From Campylorhamphus procurvoides (lineage: Eukaryota > Chordata > Aves > Passeriformes > Dendrocolaptidae), in contig WBMV01005050.1 of the NCBI GenBank assembly GCA_013396655.1, positions 62,001 through 126,000 of the forward strand: a stretch of 64,000 nucleotides of DNA, in the 5' to 3' direction. Made by a program: the position numbers and the translations under genes. The notes beneath the pieces are model-generated. The model had not been told where the DNA came from. It saw nothing but the letters and a program-made list of their open reading frames with translations, and did no database searches. Below, in pieces: positions 1 through 12,534 of this stretch. How positions within the stretch are numbered: the stretch's first letter is position 1; every line of letters begins with the position of its first letter.

Positions 1-2950
1 AAAAATCAAAAAGATACTCAACCATGCTCATGTGAACAGCTCCACAGGTTGCTTAACAGTGTGAAAACATGTTTTTCTACAACATCAAGTCCGTCTTCCT
101 TGCAAGCAACATAGGGATGGAAAGATCTTGTGTCCTCTGTGTGTTCCATGCACCTAGAACTAGCCAAAAACTGCCTGAAAAATAACTATTAAAATCCTTC
201 CTTCAACCACCTTCCAAGAGGTTTAGCATATTTGTGTAGTATACAAATGAGAGGTCCTTTACACTCAGTTTAAGACACAAAGTAGGAGAGACACAGGTTT
301 AATACACTGACAGTCATATTTATGCTCTTAGAAAGGCTGGTTGTTCTGCCAGGGAAAGCTGTCAGAATTAGAAAAAAAGGCAACACTTCCTCATGTAGAA
401 GACAAAGAACAACTGTGGTGTTTTTCACTCCTGGCCATTATCAGTTGTCTCAGCTGTATTTATCTAAACTCTATTTATGATCAGAGGTTTATAATGCATT
501 GCAGCACAACAATATAAGTAGATACAAGAGTCACACCTCAGACAATGCAGAGTTCAAGGACTTCACTTTCCTCTGTTGCTTTTATTGATAGTATTGTGAT
601 GAACTAGACCAATCAGAAACAGAACCTTTAACCTTGCAATAGGAATGGAAAATCACCAGCATGGCAATCCATGTGCTAACAACAGTCAGCTTTTGTGATA
701 AGACCATATCAAAAGAGGGCAAAACAACCCAGGGAAGAGCCACTGCTGCTTTTCTGTAATGCTTTGCTCTCCAAATGCTGTAAGAGGGCATCTCTGAGCT
801 TACAGACTCACTTGCCCTCCAGCTGGGGAAGCACATGAATAAAGCAACTGAAGACATAAGAAGATGCTGGACAAAGAAAAGAGGTTAACTACTAAATGTT
901 TAAACTCCTTTTTTACAGCTTGAAGCATTCCCTTGCTAAGGGCCTGGAACCAGGGACTGCAGAACTTTTAAGGGCCCCTTTTGTATCATTCCCAGCCCAG
1001 AATATTTATCCTCTGTCTTTATCACACAACACAGGAGGGAGAGCCTTTTGCTGCTAGAACAAGGAACCATACCACTCCACTGATTTCCAAAGGTTCTGCT
1101 GTGACTGGGACAAATTCTTCCTTTAAGCCAGGGCAGTGTTGTTCTCAATACCACCTGCAGACAACACACAAAGCTGCCTGGCATTGCTGCTCCCTGCACT
1201 AGTTCCCTGCAGCTGCAAGGGCAGCTGGGGGGTGTTGGCAGCCTCTGGAAACCACCTCTCTTTTTGGAAACCATGTTCCTCCTCATCATCATCATCATCT
1301 GGTGGTTGAGAAAAGGTGCACTAACTGTTGCCCTGGGATCAGAAAGTTCCTTATTGCTCTCTGATAAGTATCTGACAATCATTAATAACCATGTTTTGCA
1401 ACAACCCAGGCAAAGGAAGTAGCACTTCTCTGTCCTCAAGGGCTTAGAAGTGCAGGCATGCCCAGCCCATGCCACACCAAGCAAACACTGAGTATCTGGC
1501 CCTTGTTGGAGGATCTAAAGATATATGTGTTTCTGGCAGGGTTTCCCCTCCCTCTCCACAAGCTGGGGGCTGTTTTGGAGTGGGCAAACATGCAGCTGTG
1601 GCTTTGAGGTGTATCTGAAGACACCTTCCCAGTGCCACTCAGGAAAGTGCTTTGAAAATCTAGAATCAAGCTATGGGAGGGAGCACACAAAGACATAGCT
1701 GAAGCTTGGCCTGCTGTCATATTGCAAAGGAAATGGGATCCCTCTGTTGTTTTCAAGCCTCACACCTCCTAAAGCCCCTTTCCCCTCTCTGTAACTCTTC
1801 TCTCAGGGGAGCAGCAGGGCAGGTTGAGTTCAGCTGCTCTCCCATAGGCTTTGGGGACAGGGAGCAATGCAAGGGTTTAAACCTGTGTCAGAGCTTTTGA
1901 CCACAGAAGTCCTCAGCCAAAACATAATGACCTAACAACAACAGCAAAATAATTCCTAAGCACGTGAAAGAAAATTAAAAAGAATAATAGCTAAGCTAGC
2001 ATCAAGGTGCTATGAAGTCCAAAGTGGAGAGCAGCAGCTCCCTGAGAGTAAAACAGGACTGGCTCTTGGGGGTTTGTCCCATGTGTAGTCAGAAGATATG
2101 ACATCCTATTCCATTATGTTATGAATATATTGAATCTAAAAAAAGAATAAGTTTAAATGTTATCAGAAATCTCTTCATCCCCCCATGTAAGGGCTGATAA
2201 GAAACACTGTGTGACATTTGCTATCACTGCTTTTGTACAAGTCTTTTAACAAGGACAATAACAGGAGGAGGAAATCAAAATCCAGTCCATTTTGTTTAGA
2301 TTCAACTTAACAATCACAGTTCACTTGGTTTAGAATTGACTGAATATTTGCTACAGTTTCATATAATGAAGTCTACAAACTCATTCTCTCACCAAGTTTG
2401 TAGATTTTTTTGTAAAAAGCTGAAAAGAACAATAAATCTGAGTGAGTTTTTCATTCAGAATGATTTCTCTAAAATTTCCCACAGGAATTCTCGAGCTATA
2501 TATTCTTTATGATCAAATTGCTGTGAATAGTCACTACTTAAAGTACAAGGCAGACTGGTTAAGTCTGAATGGCCTGATGGATCACATGAAATTGTTTTTT
2601 TAAAATAAAGCTTTGTACATCTCAGCTGCACGTCACAAAGGAAAACCCCGTGAAGAATAGAAGGTCATAACAGTTATACAAGAATTACAAAGACAAAAAT
2701 AATAAAATAGTCACAGAACACTTTTTCAGTTAAAAGAATACTGCTGACTTGACTGATTATAGACACCAAATATGCTGTAATGGAAATCAGTACCAATGGA
2801 TACCTGTGTGTATGACCAATCCCAGCAACTAATGTGTTTTTCAGTACCTAAGACACATTGGTGTAGAAGGTGTGCCTCTGTCCTTCAACATACAAGACTA
2901 GCAGTGGGAACCACACTTTGCTGTCTAATGGGAAAGGGATGGAGCAAATT
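1..2950. other. Non-coding unique sequence
   Basis: No recognisable gene, RNA or transposon. It holds the longest open frame of the window (936-1484, minus), which begins with TTG, matches no family I know, and has a run of five Met caused by the TCA microsatellite at 1283-1300. AATAAA-like hexamers are scattered, but none is tied to a transcript structure. Confidence 0.6.
1283..1300. repeat. (TCA)5 microsatellite
   Basis: Five perfect TCA units followed by TCT. On the minus strand it reads as consecutive ATG codons, which produces the Met run in a spurious open frame. Confidence 0.9.
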
Positions 2951-2954
2951 CTAG

Positions 2955-3065
2955 CCAAGATAAAGCTTGCAGATAGATGAGATATCTTTCATTAGACCAA
3001 TTAGGGTAGTTAGGAGAAAACCTTATGGGTAGAAAAGTGCTTTTGTGGGTCAGAAACAGAAATAG
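2955..3065 (+). repeat. Possible ancient interspersed repeat remnant (family unnamed)
   Basis: The stretch has 'gatatctttcattagaccaa' followed by a degenerate block ending 'gggtcagaaac'. This order resembles a repeat common in turtles and crocodilians that carries 'ATCTTTTATTGGACCAAC', then 'GACAAGCTTTCGAG', then 'TTCAGGTCTGGGAAA'. The match is from memory and degenerate, so the family is left unnamed. A second candidate piece of the same repeat lies near 26360. Confidence 0.3.
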
Positions 3066-4850
3066 CAAATTCCCAAATAAAGCTACAGGCATTTCCTCTG
3101 CAAAAAAAACCCCAAACATCCACAAATAACCCTCTTCAACTCTGCCATCTGAACTCCATGGAGGCAATGACTTCTCAGCAGATGATGCAAATCTCTGTAG
3201 ATGGTTGCCTGCCTGTTGCAGGGGTCAAGACCTGCTTTCCCCCCAAGGTATTCTATTCATGTCTTGCAGGGGCCCTTCCTCTGTGGCAAGAACTGATTGT
3301 GTCTGCAGAGGTAGAGCAGAGGTAGAACAGGCTTCCCAGCTGCTCTGAATGGAAGAACAGTTAGGGCATGAGCACAAGGCAGGAATTAATCCCTCTGCAC
3401 CCATGACAAGCCAGGGCAGCTCCACCAACCAGCTCAAAAACAGGAAACCCCACAAGGCAGATTATATCCATCCAGCTCTGGGTCTCCCTCCCCACCTAAA
3501 TCACCTGCAGCCAGCCTGAGGCATCACTGTGCTCCAGCTGCCCATCAGTGCTTTGGCACTTGCTCTTGCAGATTTGTCTTCCCAGAAAACTTATTTTTCT
3601 TGTATGTTTCTTCATGATGTTGCCTGAAAGGTCTAAGGATTGCTGCATTAAGGAGAAAGAAACAACAGATAAATGAAATGGATAAATAGGAACATTACAA
3701 AAGCAGCAGATCAGGACCAAGATTGCAAGTTGTGTCCATTACTAATCTGGGCTGCCTTTCTCATTTAGCAAAGCAGGTACCAAGAGCTCCAAGTGGTAGC
3801 TGAATTATCAGGTATTAACTGAAGGGTAAGAGGGGGCAGGAGATGGCTGGCCTGCTTTGCTGATGTTTTTCTGAAGTTGAAATATCCAAATAGTAATTCT
3901 TTTCTCTATTTATCTATTTCTTATAACTTCTTATAAGTATGCATACTTGCAAATTATTCCAGGTTAGCTTTGTCAGAATAAAAACAGATCATTTTTGTAT
4001 GGCCAGGTTTTGGCTTTACCAAATTCCCCCAAATGTTGAAAGCTCTTAAATTGACATGTTTTCCTCTGTGTGATTCTCCTGGTATGGCTTTGTGGTGGCC
4101 TGATGTCATACCTAACCACAAAAGACCATGATCTAATATACCATAACTGTTAAAAAAATACCATGTCCGACACATTGGTTTCCTAACCTCATGGGGAAAA
4201 TATTTATGCCATAAAACTTCTTAGCTTTTCAAAAAGAAAGGCTCTGAAAGATGACATTTAAAATACCATATGGTATATTTGGGGGGTAGGAACATCAAAT
4301 GAGTGAGTTTGCTTTTTTTTTTATTATTCCTTTGAGAAAACAGAATACTTGGTACTTCTGTAGAATAGAAAAACTATTCTAGAGACACAAAAGGATGTTC
4401 CTTTTAATGTTCAGGTCTCTTTTACACCACACTGGCAGCTCAGCAGTTTGGCATTGCTGGGGCAGTAGAAAGAAGCCTCTGGGTGAGAATCTGGTTCAGG
4501 CAGCAGGGAATTGCAGTTTTAAAAGTCAATCATTTGCAGGCTTGAATTGAAGAAAAGGCTTGCAGGAAAGAATATACAATTCATCTTCGGCAAAATGCTG
4601 GTGGTGAGGGTAAGGCAGCAGAAGGCATTTTCAGGACATTGTGTATAGCCAGGAGACTGTGAAGGGACAAAGAATTAAAAAAAAAAGACAAACCCTTCAA
4701 GACACAGACTTCCGCATTGCCACTAATCACTGTTTTGTTTCCAGCAACTGAGATTCTGTGCCTTTTTACAAACACGTTGTTTGTGTTCAGAGCAAATTGG
4801 ATTTATCTTAAAATGCAGCCCTTTTCCTGAAGGCCTGTGGTCTGTAAAGC
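3066..4850. other. Non-coding unique sequence
   Basis: No gene or recognisable repeat. It includes a 14-bp palindrome around 4264-4277 (centre CATATG), a size expected several times by chance in 64 kb, and short A or T runs. Confidence 0.55.
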
Positions 4851-4857
4851 TTTTCCC

Positions 4858-4881
4858 CTTTTTTTTTTTAAATTTTTTTTC
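4858..4881. repeat. T-rich tract
   Basis: Two T runs (nine and eight) separated by AAA. This is a low-complexity tract just upstream of the palindrome at 4923. No terminator or retrotransposon tail can be inferred from it. Confidence 0.8.
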
Positions 4882-4922
4882 CCCACCTTTGCCCAGCTAT
4901 GGCTTCATTCCCACATTTAACT

Positions 4923-4951
4923 AAGCTGGAAGCTTCCAGCTTGGAAGCTGG
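4923..4951. repeat. 20-bp perfect palindrome plus overlapping inverted repeat
   Basis: Positions 4923-4942 are self-complementary over 20 bp (AAGCTGGAAG followed by CTTCCAGCTT). The arm AAGCTGG then recurs at 4945-4951, so CCAGCTT (4936-4942) can pair with either copy. The second pairing has a 2-nt centre. A perfect 20-bp palindrome has a chance of about one in a million per position. Confidence 0.9.
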
Positions 4952-4999
4952 CAGCCTTCAAGGGGAAAGGGCTGGAATTTCCCAGGTCACAAGCAGGAC

Positions 5000-7900
5000 T
5001 CCAGCCTTCTCTGAGACATGGGGTGCTCCCTCCAAGCAGGAAAGATGCTTACAGCTGCTTTCTGTTCTTTAAGACAAGTTTAATGACATCACTGCCTAAA
5101 TGAATTCATTCTCTGCAGACCAAGAAATGCAATGAACTGCAACCAAGGGTGATCCTCAATGCATGCATTTCTAATTCCCCCTCCTCTCAGTGAGGCAAGG
5201 AAAGGGTGCTCTTCATTCCTCACTGACATCTCACAGACTTGATGGTTCTGCAGCTGGTTGTGGCACCTCAAGGATCCCAAATCCAGAGCTGAAGGCATAG
5301 GGGCACCAGGGGATTCAGGCTGAAGCTCAGGCTTGGCCAGATCTTCCCGGGGTCCAGGCATTCCAAGTGATCCCCCACTGTGGTCTGACCCTGGGCTTCA
5401 CACCTGGGCTGATACAAAGGCAAATTTGGACCTGAGCTGAAAGCTTTGGGGCAGCTCCAGTGCCCCCAGAAGGCACTGGGCTCTGCCTCAGATCTGTTAG
5501 GCAGAGCCTGGGGCTGCAAAAGCTGGGAAATCAATCTAAAAATAGGTGTTTCAGTAAAAGTTTGTTTTTCAGCTCTGTTTTGCTGCCTTACACGCTAGAA
5601 ATGTGGGCAAGTGGTTTTTTGGTACCAAGAGCCGCCTTTTCATTTCAAAAGAATGTCCCCACCAACCACATCCCCATGTAAGGAAAAAGCAGCAACTTAC
5701 TGGTAAAGTTGTTAAGTGGGGAGGCAGAATTACATTCTGTTAAACCTTACTGTCAATTAAGTGAAGCTTCAATGGTTCCAATAGCTCCTTCCCAGGAGTG
5801 ATGTGCACATGGAGAGCAGCACAAAGCCCCCACTTGCTCATCTGGGGGCTCCTAACAAGCAGGAGCCTTGCCAGGCTGGCAGGCAGAGTCTCTTCTCCCT
5901 CCTGCATCGTGGTTGTTCAGGTCTGTGTGTTTCCCTAAACCACAGAAAGCGTGGGATGAAATACTTCTTCATTAAGGCTGCAGCCGAGGTCTTGCTTTTC
6001 AATTTATTGACAAGCCTGGCATAACTCACATTTTGCATTTATTATTCTTGGACTGAAGGAGAAATGTCCCCCTGACTAAATGAATGCGTGGAGAGCATTA
6101 TAGGAAAAAGGTGGAAAGCTTCTCTTACCTTGTACAGCTCGATATGTCAGCCAAGGAAAAGGATACACTGATAAACTTGAAGGCTCACAAGGCACAGGGC
6201 AGTCACTGCTGAATATTTGGATGAAAAAAATATGGATTGTTATCCACAAACATGTGTCCTGAAAATAAAAAGAAGCGTGGAATTGTTTTTACTCTGATTC
6301 TGTAGACAAATTCTGGTTTTACAGTGGAACAATCCCAAATTCCAATATCTGGGGAAACAACAAACAAAAGGAAAAGACTGGGAGATACAAAATCTGGACA
6401 CAGGATGGCATTTTGGAGCACAGATTCATCTACTGTTAAAAACAAAACCAAATGCTGAACTCTTTAACCCAACCATAGCATCCCGCTGATTCAAGAAGCC
6501 CCTCCATTCAAAGAATGTAAACTCTGCTATGACAGGAGCTGAGGGCTGTCTTTTATGGGGAGCAGGAAACTTTTCTAAAGGGCCAATTTATGACCTGGTT
6601 GGAGAGCTGGAAATAATTAAGTGTTCTTGTCAAAGGTCAAAGTCATAGGGTTAAATTCCTAGGAACTCAAAACAACCCTTGGTGCCTGTGCCAAGATGGA
6701 TCATTTGGCCCTTTTCTGCCCACAGCGGGCAGGCAGTGAGCAGCCTGGGACAGGAGTGAGCCATGCCTCAGATATCTGCCCTTTCCCATTCCAAGCCTGA
6801 CATTTTTAGACTTATCACACGCTCGTGGTCTAAAAACCCGTAGCTGAGGTTAAAAAAATAAAAATAAGATCTGGAAATAAGAATTGCAGCCAAACGACCT
6901 ATTTATAGCAATACCAAATATGAACTAAATGCCAAATCACAAATGAAGATCCTGATTCATATCCTATTTCTGATGTAACCCTGCTCGATTTGAAGGGGAA
7001 TAGACTCTGTAGGAAATGCCTCTGGATGAAAAGAGCAGCACTGATCTGGCCCTTGGGGAGCTGCCATGTTCTGCTGTATACATAAAACCTGCAAATATAT
7101 ATCTGTAAGGATCTTGGTGCTTGAATTTGAAGCTGTGCATGGTGTTATTACTGAGCAATGCTCAAAAACGCAATGGGGTGACTTTTTATCAAATGATGAC
7201 ATTGGTCTCTCAAAGAAGCAACAGCTGCCTCCCCTTGTGAGACTGAACACAGTGCAGCAATGAGCAGCATGAGTTTGCCAACATCTCTAACACAAGCATG
7301 TCCTGGTGAGACAAATGCAATGCAACTCCATCCAGTGCATTCACCAGCCTGAAAGCAGAAAGGCAAGTAGGGGGCTGAGGTGGAGAGGACTGACACCTCC
7401 TCCACACACTGTGTGTGATGCCCTCAGAGTTGCTTTTCACTCAGCCTTTTGCCCTGGCCCCTCCAAACGCTATTTGACTCTTGCTTTGAGCACCTGTATA
7501 AGGCAACGAATCGCCCCCAAAACGCCTGGAGAGTGTTTCTCAGCTCTAATTTCTACCCAATTTTCTGTTACAAGCCAAGCAATTTCACCCTGTTAAGCCA
7601 GCAGAGCAGAATTGTAGTTTTACCCCAGTGTTTTAAGCTCAAAAGCATCTTCATTAATCCTGGTGCAAGGGATCAGGTCATTCTCTGTTTGCCCAAGTCC
7701 CTTGCTTGATTCAAAGCAAAGCATCTGGTATCAAATTTCCCCATAAAATAAAGTTATAAGTCTCCAGTTGGATCTGAAATCCAAACTTGGTGGACATCTT
7801 GCTTCATGATGGGATGAACTGAGGTCAAATTACAAATACTTGTGAGATTGGTGGATAGCCCAGGGCCTGGCACAGTGGGATGAGTGAATCTCTACTGCAG

Positions 7901-10900
7901 ATGGCCCTTCTGCCTGTGTCTCTTCTCAAGCTCTGACTCTGCCAGTCCACAAGCAATCCTGCTCCCTCAATCCATATTCATCCATTCATTCATTCCCGTT
8001 TCCTCCCTGTTTAAATTTCTAAACCTGAAGAGCAACTGAAACCAGGTGGTGACCTTCTGCACTGACTGTTCTGTTTTTTGTGAATCTAAATTGATTTTCC
8101 TTGCATGGGAACGTCCAGGATCCACCCTTTGACCTTCAGCCTGAGGAGTAAGAGAGAATGTGAAAGCGGCATTTGACTGTCAGCATTGGCAAGAAATACG
8201 AGCCACCCTCTACCAGAAAACAGTCTGTGTCTGTCCAGTGCCTGGAAATATGGGAATTGCCAGACTTGCTTAGAGACAAGGGTCAATATCCTGTCCCTGA
8301 TGCTAGCCAGCACCGGATGCTTGAGAGAAAGGTCTGAAAAGCCTGTAGCTTGTAGATATGGGATAATCCAACTCCTATCTCCCTGCTTTGGAGAGCAGTA
8401 CAGCAAGCATGGACACAAATACAGACACTGCATGCCTTGGAGAGCTCTCTTCCTGGGAATACTGCAGTATTCTGTGTCACATCAAGGATTGCTAAATACC
8501 CATTACTATAGCGTGCAACAAACCACAAGGACTCGGCTCTGTTAAGGAAAGGGAACGAATAAGACAAGGGATGACGAAGGTTGAAGAACTGTATTTAGCT
8601 CTTGGGTTTCTAAAATCAGTGTGCAGCCAACAACTCAACTGAAAACGACCCATGAAAAACAACCCTGTTCACCAGGCCAGAGCCAGCTGTCTAGACTGCA
8701 GCTAAAATACCATTTTGACAGAAGAACAAAGTTGTTGAGAAAAAATTTCCAACCCTTCACCCATTTGCTGTATATGGGCACATTTCATAATCTGGGTTTA
8801 TTCTTGATCATGATTTAGGGTCCCTTTTCCATGATTGTAGGGTAAGCTGCTATGCTTCCTGATTCCTTTAGGTAAGCAGTCTATAATCTTCAAGTCTCTA
8901 AGTCTCTAAATGCCAGTCCCTACCTCCTGGAAAGTAGATGAAGTGGAACCATACTTAGCTTGGATATATTTCTACACTGCCCTGACCAGATTACCTTTTC
9001 TATTTCTGATTTAATAGTGGGTTTTTTTCATAACAAGACTGATCCACAAGGAAAAAGAGGCTTTCTTTGCATAAAGCTAAAGCTGGGGATTTGATGTGCT
9101 GTTTGTCAGAGATGCTGGAACAGCCACTGTGGATTTTTTGGCCCAATTCCTTTCTGTGTTTTCAGTATACCTGCTGTTACATAAATCAGTTGATTATGAA
9201 AATACCACACAGTTCAGTACCCACAGCTCAGATGAGAGGGGGAGGAGGATTTTTGTGCTGACCTGTGAGAGAATTTTGTTATTGATACAGTTGAGGAAAA
9301 CAGAAATCTCAGCACACTTTGCTTGTTTAATTATTGTCTGTTGCTAAGACTCAGATGTCCCACAGAACTCTTTCTGTAATTAAAACACATAAAATTGTAG
9401 AGCTATAAGATGATAATCCACATTATCTGATACTGCTGCTATTTGATAGCTCTTCAAACAAAGTACAAAGAAACCTTGATCTTCCTAATGTGCTTTACTC
9501 AGAAAGAGGCCCAACACAAAGGGACATACAACTCAGCCTTCTAAAATCAGTGGGCATAAAAAATAGGATTGCAATCTCTTGGCCAAAAAAAAGTGTTTCC
9601 TTGGTATTAGCAGAGCAACCTATTTTTAGACTTGTTCTGAAGTCTTTGTGAGGGGCCTCTCTGAATCAGCTCAAAACACAAAGTCCTCCTCCCTAATCTG
9701 GAGAATATTGTACTCCCTTTCTCTTGCAACGTGTGCTATTGAACAGCAAAAGAATAACCTCATGGGCAGGTTTTTCTGGAAAGGTTCCTTAAATAAAAGC
9801 TCCCTCTGCCCTCCCTCATCCTTTGCAGAAGATGAGGTTCCATCCAGGGTTTACTCTGCAAGCAAAGGAGAGAGCCCCGTAGGGAAAGCCAGGGCTGAGC
9901 TCCAGGGTTAACTCTCTCCTAGAACTGCTGGATGTGAGTCCCACTTCATCCTGAGTCCCCAGGAGAAAAACTTTCTTCTCTCTCTGTGGGTTTGCTTAAA
10001 TGAATCTCAGAGAGAGTAAAATGTTACCATTTGGGAAGAAAGTGCCTCATGTGCTCCCAAACTCTTTTGAGTTTAGTCAGAATGCTGCAGGATTTGATAA
10101 ACTGCCCAACTCAGTGTTTTCCATTCAAAATGTAAAAAGAAGTATTAATGTCTGTTTTAGAAGGACCCTCCACCTTGCTATTTGCTCATCAAATACTCAG
10201 GACCATCCTGCTGTTTTTTACTGTTAGCAGGGAAACAAAAAAGTTATGTAAGCTGATCAGAATCAGCATTTTTTCTGCTTGTACATTCATGATAAATTAT
10301 ACTTTGAAGAAAAAGGAAGATGATTGTGGAATTTATTTATTTATTTTTAACCTGGAAGGAAATAGAGATAACTGCTGTCTTCTGATCTTGTAATAAGTCT
10401 TATCCCTGGAGACTGCAGGAAGAATTTCCCATATTTTTCAGTTTTCAATGCCCTGCTCTGCTCGAAGCCCTTCTGTGGCATTTCACTCTCAGAGGGCACA
10501 TTTGCCCATGTGTCCTTCTGCCTTCCAGTTTCCTCACCAACTTCACAGAGCTGTAGGAATGAGGTGGCATAACTGAGAAAAAGGGTATAGACCTTGCTCT
10601 CTAAAGTTTTCTTCTAGCAAGTTGAATGTGTTTCCTGCTAAAGAGAAGAGGTGAAATGGTTCTCTTAAATTCAGATGGTGCCCTCTGAAGAATATCACTC
10701 CACCTGTGCTCCCCATCCATCTCTTTTTACCCCTCATCCTTCTCCCTGCCAACTGAGTCCCACCCTAAGGATAGTAATAATTTTAGTATGAGTTAAAGAA
10801 TAAATGTTCCTTTTGTTATCTGTGCAGTTTCCAGATTCTCAGTTGATTTCTAACTTTTACTAAGCCTGGAAGTTCTTAAATTACAGAAAAAACTTATATG

Positions 10901-12460
10901 AAAACTTCAGTGCTCTGTCATAAACAAAGCCCAAACACATTTTCCTCATTTCTTTATAGCACCACAGTGATAATACTGAAGCTATTGCCAAAGTAGAACT
11001 TTACAACAAAGAACAGCCATTATTAGCAGTACCCCACTGTGTTTTTTGGGAACGGGAGGTATGAACATCTTTCACAGGGACATAAAATTTGAATGATGAA
11101 GATACTTTGCAGGTCTGTGCTCTCAAAAGGAAAGCATGGGTCCAAAAGCACTGCACATAAGTTTTATCCCTGGAAGTGATTAAATGCAGATGGCTACCAG
11201 GAAAGCTGGATTTCGCAACAGCAGTCATATAGGATCCTTCAGACTATTTGGCTAGTAATTTAAGTTAGGAAAGCTATTTGCAGAATGTGACCTCTGGAAT
11301 GTAGTTATTCCAGGAAGATGTAACATATCAGGGAGCGAATTCCAGGGCTGAGTTATTTCTGGTAACAATTGAACGATGACAAAAATATTTACAACTAACT
11401 TATAAAACAAAAACATTCAAATATTTGACAAGGAGTTTATTTACAATGAAAAAATTTCTGCAGATCTCATTAGTTTCTACTTGTGAGAGAAATAAACTGA
11501 CAGAGACTTTGGAAATGATCCTATATGTTCATTTACAAGATACATACAACTCTCATTAATTTTAAACAACGGGGCAATAAACAGCAAGGACTAACAAGAC
11601 ACGCAACCCACAAACTGCTCCAAGTGCCCTTGCACACACTTCAGCCTTTCACAGAAGTTCTCCATTTCTTCACAGCTGGTCTCCATATGAACCAACAGCT
11701 CAGTCTCAATTGCAGACTTTTACCCTTGTCCAAATAAACCCAGAGCAAAGGTAAGTCAGAGCAATGGCACTCTGCAGCCCTTTGCACAGGAGCACAGACC
11801 TGTGCATGCACAAGGCTCTAGAAACATGAGAGAAGATCTTAAAACTTCCTGTGTAAAACTGCCCACCAACTAGAAAGCTTTTGTTCTCACCACCAAGTAT
11901 TGTAAACCCTGCTGCAAGCAGGGATACTGGATTGGAAAGGATTTCCCAGCCCCAGATCATATTGTCTTTCCATCTGCACCTTCCAATGAAGTTTGTTTTT
12001 ATGACACTAATACTCCCTGCTCCCTTGGGCAGAGGTCTCCTCTCAGGGCTGGCAGGAGCACTTGAGAGTCATTTATTCTTCTGTCAGAGCTCTCCTTTAG
12101 CTTAAACAGGTCTCTCTTCTTTTCCTGATGTGTATCTGCTGAAGTGTCTACAGACAGCAATCATATCCCCTTGAAGCTTTTGCTTTGCAAAGCTAAACAA
12201 ACCAGCTGACATTTTAATACCTTCCCCTCCAAAAAAACAAACCCCCCCCAGAAAAACAATCCCTAATCATCTACATAATGAACCTAATGACCTGCCTCTG
12301 CATATGTCCCAGCAGGAACTGATTTTGCTTGGAAGTAGGTGATTGGATTTCTAGATGGCATTTTGTTGGTGCTTTACAAGATAGCATTGATATTTATATG
12401 ACCCATCTGGCAATTTATTTCCCTTTCTTTTATGGCAGGTCATGCAAGTGATCTCAGATA
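5000..12460. other. Non-coding unique sequence with two weak exon candidates
   Basis: No recognisable gene family. Two short segments have good splice signals and an open frame: 6129-6208 on the minus strand and 11676-11750 on the plus strand. Both are treated as leads only. Simple repeats include TTTA units at 10331-10347 and CATT units near 7980. I see nothing else. Confidence 0.5.
10331..10347. repeat. (TTTA)n microsatellite
   Basis: About three ATTT units followed by a T run. It is short and of no evident function. Confidence 0.75.
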
Positions 12461-12464
12461 CTCT

Positions 12465-12532
12465 TGTGATCAATTAGTACACATCTAGTGCCCTCACATG
12501 TGATCAATTAGTACACAACTAATCCCCTCACA
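12465..12532. repeat. Two-copy 34-bp tandem duplication
   Basis: Copy 1 (12465-12498) and copy 2 (12499-12532) both begin TGTGATCAATTAGTACACA and end CCCTCACA. They differ at three of 34 positions, so this is a modestly diverged head-to-tail duplication. Each copy holds one TGATCA palindrome. Confidence 0.93.
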
Positions 12533-12534
12533 TC

